Source: Streptomyces sp. HUAS 15-9 (GTDB lineage: Bacteria > Actinomycetota > Actinomycetes > Streptomycetales > Streptomycetaceae). From it: a stretch of DNA of 64,000 bases. Of the stretch, positions 59,741 to 64,000 are shown one piece after another. Position numbers and translations under genes: made by a program. Below the pieces are notes generated by a model, which saw only the letters and a program-made list of their open reading frames with translations, had not been told where the DNA came from and searched no databases. How positions within the stretch are numbered: the first letter of the stretch is position 1; every line of letters begins with the position of its first letter. The stretch spans positions 7,378,001-7,442,000 of the forward strand of contig NZ_CP106798.1 of the NCBI RefSeq assembly GCF_025642155.1, read 5' to 3'.

Positions 59741-61057
59741 ATGCGCAGCATCCGAGCCGCGGCCGTAGGCGCCGTCACCATGTCTCTCGCCCTGGCGGCC
59801 ACGGCCTGCGGAGGCGGTTCGTCGACCGGCGGCGGGTCCAACGACTCGCCGAAGACGCTCACTTACTGGGCCTCCAACCAGGGCGCCAGCATCGCGATCG
59901 ACAAGAAGGTCCTCCAGCCCGAACTCGCCAAGTTCGAGAAGCAGACGGGCATCAAGGTGAAGCTGGAGGTCGTGCCCTGGTCGGACCTGCTCAACCGGAT
60001 CCTGACCGCGACCACCTCCGGCCAGGGCCCCGACGTGCTGAACATCGGCAACACCTGGAGCGCCTCGCTCCAGGCGACCGGGGCGCTGCTGCCGTGGGAC
60101 GCGAAGAACTTCGCCAAGATCGACGGCAAGGACCGCTTCGTCGACTCCGCGCTGGGCTCGACGGGCGCGGAGGGCAAGGACCCAGCCGCCGTACCGCTGT
60201 ACTCGATGGCGTACGCCCTCTACTACAACAAGCAGATCTTCGCCGACGCGGGCATCTCCAAGCCCCCGGCCACCTGGGCCGAACTGGTCGCCGACGGCAA
60301 GAAGATAGCCGCCAAGGGCAAGTCGGTCCTCGGCGCCGAGGGCTCGAACGTCTCGGAGAACATCCACCACGTCTTCGTCTTCGCCAAGCAGCACGGCGCC
60401 GACTTCTTCACCGCCGACGGCAAGCCCGACTTCACCGACGACAACGTGGTCGCCGCCGTCAAGCAGTACGTCGACCTCATGGCCAAGGACAAGGCCATCC
60501 CGACCGGCGACGCCGAGTACGCGCAGAACCAGTCCGTCAGCGACTTCGCCAAGGGCAAGCAGGCGATGCTGCTGTGGCAGTCCGCGTCCGCCAACCTCAA
60601 GTCGCAGGGCATGAGCGAGAGCGACTACGGCGTGGCCCCCGTGCCCGTGCAGTCCGGCACCCCCGGCAGCGGCGCGCAGGTCAACTCGATGGTCGCGGGC
60701 ATCAACATCTCCGTCTTCAAGAACAGCCACAACCTCGACGGCGCCACGAAGTTCGTGAAGTTCATGACCAGCGACGACGAGCAGAAGATCCTCAACAAGG
60801 CCTACAGCTCCATTCCGCCGGTCAAGACCGCCCAGGAGGACGCCGCCTTCAACACCCCCGCGAACGCAGTCCTGAAGAACACCCTGGCGACCAGCGCCGC
60901 CGCACTGCCCCAGGTCGCCGCGGAGTCGCAGTTCGAGACGGCGGTCGGCACCGCAGTCAAGGAGCTGTTCGCCGACGTCGCCGCCGGACGTGCGGTGACC
61001 ACCGACTCGGTGAAGGCCAAGCTGGAGAAGGCCCAGCAGCAGATGCCGGCGGCGTGA
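59741..61057 (+). CDS. Sugar ABC transporter substrate-binding lipoprotein (CebE-like)
   Basis: A 438-residue lipoprotein: the signal ends in LALAATACGG with lipobox Cys23. The fold is of the family 1 sugar-binding type: TLTYWASNQGASIAIDKKVL, FEKQTGIKVKLEVVPWSDLL, GQGPDVLNIGNTWSASLQAT, VPLYSMAYALYYNKQIFADA and MLLWQSASANLK. It captures an oligosaccharide outside the membrane for the two permeases that follow. The beta-glucosidase next to it and the LacI-like site suggest cellobiose or another beta-glucoside. The ATPase is not in the operon, as usual for MsiK-energised systems in Streptomyces. Confidence 0.92.
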   Translation: MRSIRAAAVGAVTMSLALAATACGGGSSTGGGSNDSPKTLTYWASNQGASIAIDKKVLQPELAKFEKQTGIKVKLEVVPWSDLLNRILTATTSGQGPDVLNIGNTWSASLQATGALLPWDAKNFAKIDGKDRFVDSALGSTGAEGKDPAAVPLYSMAYALYYNKQIFADAGISKPPATWAELVADGKKIAAKGKSVLGAEGSNVSENIHHVFVFAKQHGADFFTADGKPDFTDDNVVAAVKQYVDLMAKDKAIPTGDAEYAQNQSVSDFAKGKQAMLLWQSASANLKSQGMSESDYGVAPVPVQSGTPGSGAQVNSMVAGINISVFKNSHNLDGATKFVKFMTSDDEQKILNKAYSSIPPVKTAQEDAAFNTPANAVLKNTLATSAAALPQVAAESQFETAVGTAVKELFADVAAGRAVTTDSVKAKLEKAQQQMPAA

Positions 61058-62049
61058 GCACGATGACGACCACCACCCCCGTCAGGGAGTCGGTCCCCAC
61101 GAGTTCCCCCGGGGCGGCGCACGGCTCGCGCCGCCCCGGGCGGATCCGCCGCGTGGGACTGCCGTACCTGCTGCTTCTGCCCGCCCTGCTGCTCGAACTC
61201 CTGGTCCATCTGGTGCCGATGGTGATCGGCATCGTGATGAGCTTCAAGGAGCTCACCCAGTTCTACATCCGCGACTGGGGCAGCGCCCCCTGGTCCGGCT
61301 TCGGCAACTACCGGATGTCGGTGGACTTCGACGCCCCCGTCGGCGAGGCGCTGCTGCACTCCTTCCTCGTCACGGTCGGCTTCACCCTGCTGTCGGTCGG
61401 CCTGTGCTGGCTGATCGGCACGACGGCCGCGGTCTGCATGCAGGACACGTTCCGCGGCCGGGGCCTGCTCCGGGCGCTCTTCCTGGTGCCGTACGCGCTG
61501 CCCGTCTACGCGGCCGTCATCACCTGGGTGTTCATGTTCCAGCACGACAACGGCCTGGTGAACCACGTCCTGCACGACCAGCTGCACTTTACTGACAAGC
61601 CGTCGTTCTGGCTCATCGGCGACAACAGCTTCGTCGCGCTGCTCGTGGTGAGTGTGTGGAAGGGCTGGCCGTTCGCCTTCCTCATCGTGATGGCCGGGCT
61701 GCAGAACATCCCCCGCGAGCTGTACGAGGCGGCCGCACTGGACGGCGCCGGAATGTGGCAGCAGGTCCGCCGCATCACCCTGCCGTCCCTGCGCCCCGTC
61801 AACCAAGTGCTGATCCTGGTCCTGTTCCTGTGGACATTCAACGACTTCAACACGCCGTACGTCCTGTTCGGCAAGGCCGCCCCCGAGGCCGCGGACCTCA
61901 TCTCGGTCCACATCTACCAAGCGTCCTTCGTCACCTGGAACTTCGGCACGGGCTCCGCGATGTCCGTCCTGCTGCTGCTGTTCCTGCTCGTCGTCACGGG
62001 CGTCTATCTGCTGCTCACCTCACGCGGACGGAGGGCCGCCGATGTCTAG
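61054..62049 (+). CDS. Sugar ABC transporter permease (CebF/MalF-like)
   Basis: A 331-residue inner membrane permease: VGLPYLLLLPALLLELLVHL, LLRALFLVPYALPVYAAVI, and the EAA motif ELYEAAALDGAGMWQQVRRI, TLPSLRP that contacts the ATPase. The GTG at 61054 overlaps the binding-protein stop as GTGA; ATG 61063 is the alternative. It ends with an 8-base overlap into the second permease. About six to seven membrane helices are expected. Confidence 0.93.
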   Translation: MSTMTTTTPVRESVPTSSPGAAHGSRRPGRIRRVGLPYLLLLPALLLELLVHLVPMVIGIVMSFKELTQFYIRDWGSAPWSGFGNYRMSVDFDAPVGEALLHSFLVTVGFTLLSVGLCWLIGTTAAVCMQDTFRGRGLLRALFLVPYALPVYAAVITWVFMFQHDNGLVNHVLHDQLHFTDKPSFWLIGDNSFVALLVVSVWKGWPFAFLIVMAGLQNIPRELYEAAALDGAGMWQQVRRITLPSLRPVNQVLILVLFLWTFNDFNTPYVLFGKAAPEAADLISVHIYQASFVTWNFGTGSAMSVLLLLFLLVVTGVYLLLTSRGRRAADV

Positions 62050-62923
62050 CCCCGCCCGCACCCGGGTCCCGTCGGCCTCCCCGATGGCCCCGCCGCGCTC
62101 CTTCCTGTGGACCCGGCGGATCCTCCTCACGCTGCTCACCGGCTTCGTGCTGGTGCCGGTGTATGTGATGATCTCCAGCTCGCTGAAGCCGCTCGCGGAC
62201 GTCACGGGCAGGTTCCGCTGGCTGCCGAGCGGTCTGACGATCCGCCCGTACATCGACATCTGGTCGACCGTCCCGCTCGCGAAGTACTTCGTGAACTCGC
62301 TGATCGTGGCGGGCGCGGCGACCGTCTGCTCGGTGGTGATCGCGGTGTTCGCCGCGTACGCCGTCAGCCGCTACGACTTCCGCGGCAAGCGCGTCTTCAC
62401 GGTCACCGTGCTGTCGACGCAGATGTTCCCGGGCATCCTCTTCCTGCTCCCGCTGTTCCTGCTGTACGTCAACATCGGAAACGCCACCGGAATCGCCCTG
62501 TTCGGCTCGCGCGGCGGTCTGATCCTGACGTACCTCACCTTCTCCCTGCCGTTCTCGATCTGGATGCTGATCGGGTACCTCGACTCGGTGCCGAAGGACC
62601 TGGACGAGGCGGCGCTGGTGGACGGCTGCGGGCCGCTCGGCGCGCTCTTCCGGATCGTCGTGCCGGCCGCGATCCCCGGCATCGTCGCGGTCGCCGTCTA
62701 CGCCTTCATGACCGCCTGGGGCGAGGTTCTGTTCGCCTCCGTCATGACCAACGACACCACCCGCACCCTGGCCGTCGGCCTCCAGGGCTACTCCACGCTC
62801 AACGACGTCTACTGGAACCAGATCATGGCCGCGTCGCTGGTCGTGAGCGTGCCGGTGGTCGCGGGCTTCCTGCTGCTGCAGCGCTATCTCGTCGCGGGCC
62901 TGACGGCGGGCGCCGTCAAGTGA
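62042..62923 (+). CDS. Sugar ABC transporter permease (CebG/MalG-like)
   Basis: A 293-residue permease with six helices: [55 protein letters not shown] and the EAA motif [23 protein letters not shown]. It forms the channel with the preceding permease. Start 62042 overlaps the previous stop by 8 bases. The gene is followed after 26 bases by beta-glucosidase. Confidence 0.93.
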   Translation: MSSPARTRVPSASPMAPPRSFLWTRRILLTLLTGFVLVPVYVMISSSLKPLADVTGRFRWLPSGLTIRPYIDIWSTVPLAKYFVNSLIVAGAATVCSVVIAVFAAYAVSRYDFRGKRVFTVTVLSTQMFPGILFLLPLFLLYVNIGNATGIALFGSRGGLILTYLTFSLPFSIWMLIGYLDSVPKDLDEAALVDGCGPLGALFRIVVPAAIPGIVAVAVYAFMTAWGEVLFASVMTNDTTRTLAVGLQGYSTLNDVYWNQIMAASLVVSVPVVAGFLLLQRYLVAGLTAGAVK

Positions 62924-62949
62924 ACCCGCCCCGCTTTGAAGGGACTTAC

Positions 62950-64000
62950 GTGTCCGAACGCATCGACCTCGCCGCACTCCCGCAGGACTTCCTGTGGGGC
63001 ACGGCCACAGCGGCGTACCAGATCGAGGGGGCCGTCGCCGAGGACGGCCGCTCCCCGTCGATCTGGGACACCTTCTCGCACACCCCGGGAAAGATCGACA
63101 ACGACGATCACGGCGATGTCGCCTGCGACCACTACCACCGCTGGCGCGAGGACATCGGCCTCATGCGCCGACTCGGCACGAACGCCTACCGGTTGTCGAT
63201 CGCCTGGCCGAGGGTGATGCCGGGCGGCGACGGCCCGGTGAACCCCAAGGGCCTCGCCTTCTACGACGAGTTGGTGGACGGCCTGCTGGCGGTGGGCATC
63301 ACCCCCTCCGTCACCCTCTACCACTGGGACCTCCCGCAGGCCCTCCAGGACCGCGGCGGCTGGCCGGAACGGGCGACCGCCCTCGCGTTCGCCGAGTACG
63401 CCTCGGCCGTCGCCGAACGCCTCGGTGACCGCGTGGGGCTCTGGGCGACCCTCAACGAACCCTCCTGCTCGGCCTGGATCGGCCACCTCGAGGGCAAGAT
63501 GGCCCCGGGTCTGACCGACCTCACGGCCGCCGTCCGCGCCTCCTACCACCTCCTGCTCGGCCATGGCCTCGCCACCCAGGCGATCCGCGCGGCCGTCCCG
63601 GACGCCAGGATCGGCATCGTCAACAACCTCTCCACGGTGTTCGCAGCCACCGACCGCCCCGAGGACGAGGCCGCGGCCCGCCGCCACGACGGCCACGTCA
63701 ACCGCTGGTGGCTGGACCCGGTCCACGGCCGCGGCTTCCCGGCCGACATGCGCGCGGTGTACGGCGTCGAACTCCCCGAACTGGCAGGCGACTTGGCGAC
63801 GATCGCCGCCCCGCTGGACTGGCTGGGCCTCAACTACTACTTCCCGGCGTACGTGGCCGACGACCCCACCGGCCCCGCGCCCCGCGTCCGCTCCGTGCGC
63901 CGCCCCGGCGTCCCCCGTACCGGCATGGACTGGGAGATCGACGCGAGCGGCATCGAGACCCTGCTGCTCCGCCTCACCGACGAGTACGGAGCCCGGAAGA
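62950..64000 (+). CDS. GH1 beta-glucosidase (BglC-like), 3' end outside window
   Basis: The first 350 codons of a GH1 enzyme: [47 protein letters not shown], the acid/base Glu in [10 protein letters not shown], and LNYYFPAYV. The nucleophile ENG loop lies beyond the window. The GTG at 62950 follows GAAGGGA. No signal peptide, so it cuts the imported sugar in the cytoplasm. The order binding protein, two permeases and GH1 is that of the cebEFG-bglC operon. Confidence 0.93.
   Translation, partial: MSERIDLAALPQDFLWGTATAAYQIEGAVAEDGRSPSIWDTFSHTPGKIDNDDHGDVACDHYHRWREDIGLMRRLGTNAYRLSIAWPRVMPGGDGPVNPKGLAFYDELVDGLLAVGITPSVTLYHWDLPQALQDRGGWPERATALAFAEYASAVAERLGDRVGLWATLNEPSCSAWIGHLEGKMAPGLTDLTAAVRASYHLLLGHGLATQAIRAAVPDARIGIVNNLSTVFAATDRPEDEAAARRHDGHVNRWWLDPVHGRGFPADMRAVYGVELPELAGDLATIAAPLDWLGLNYYFPAYVADDPTGPAPRVRSVRRPGVPRTGMDWEIDASGIETLLLRLTDEYGARK

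Overview
The window looks like a Streptomyces chromosome (or a very close relative), probably an arm region. GC and third-codon-position GC are very high, secreted multi-domain polysaccharide hydrolases are abundant, many genes overlap as ATGA or GTGA, and families typical of the genus occur (SCO6745-like protein, FusA-type EF-G paralog, Ig-like L,D-transpeptidase, cellobiose-type ABC operon). All calls come from reading the sequence; no database search was run.

Layout. (1) 1-10201: the 3' part of pqqE runs with almost no gaps into a secreted pectin/rhamnogalacturonan set: a GH105 hydrolase with a frameshifted signal peptide, a polysaccharide-lyase-like protein, a 1798-residue protein carrying GH28-, GH29-, F5/8-, GH27- and GH18-like modules, and a CBM-Fn3-Fn3-PQQ sugar dehydrogenase. 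PQQ synthesis and a probable PQQ-using enzyme therefore share one apparent operon. (2) 10209-22608: long-chain acyl-CoA synthetase, LysR/SBF-transporter divergent pair, beta-propeller protein, sialidase, an isochorismatase-like protein lacking the usual Cys, fdhD, a FabH-like synthase and an aldehyde dehydrogenase. (3) 22857-24843: tRNA-Leu(GAG), the C-terminal remnant of a serine recombinase and an insertion sequence with 30-bp inverted ends and a frameshifted transposase. (4) 24844-26562: SCO6745-like protein and alpha/beta hydrolase.

(5) 26667-41669: a long acyl-CoA catabolic cluster: thiolase, HAD phosphatase, acyl-CoA ligase, nitronate monooxygenase-like protein, TetR, three SDRs, enoyl-CoA hydratase, an ACAD11-type acyl-CoA dehydrogenase, an APH-type kinase, thioesterase and a FadB-type fusion. 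HAD, APH and ACAD are the three domains of mammalian ACAD10, and the kinase/dehydrogenase/SDR/ligase set resembles the lva levulinate pathway, so 4-hydroxyacyl-CoA breakdown through a phospho-intermediate is a reasonable hypothesis. Related promoter/operator elements precede the thiolase, tetR and the first SDR. Two genes in the cluster (a thiolase and a ligase) are collapsed to their two ends. (6) 41670-46000: decaying material (MDR oxidoreductase fragment, frameshifted aldehyde dehydrogenase with Cys replaced by Arg, truncated DJ-1 protein, TPR fragment, IS5 fragment) around one intact MDR oxidoreductase.

(7) 46071-49961: Lrp regulator and YitT membrane protein, a lipoprotein, an L,D-transpeptidase. 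(8) 50144-54967, minus strand: a compact RiPP-like cluster: HExxH enzyme, PqqD-like recognition protein, a 44-residue candidate precursor, a 62-bp perfect palindrome, a second HExxH enzyme, an unknown protein and an MFS exporter. An EF-G paralog is divergent from it (55464-57500). (9) 57677-64000: a Tat-secreted beta-helix protein and a sugar ABC transporter/GH1 beta-glucosidase operon with a LacI/CebR-like operator between them.

The points most worth following are the HExxH RiPP cluster with its palindrome, the five-module glycoside hydrolase in a PQQ-linked operon, and the split ACAD10-like pathway with its operator set. Several genes differ from an intact frame by one apparent C/G indel, so some breaks may be sequencing errors.
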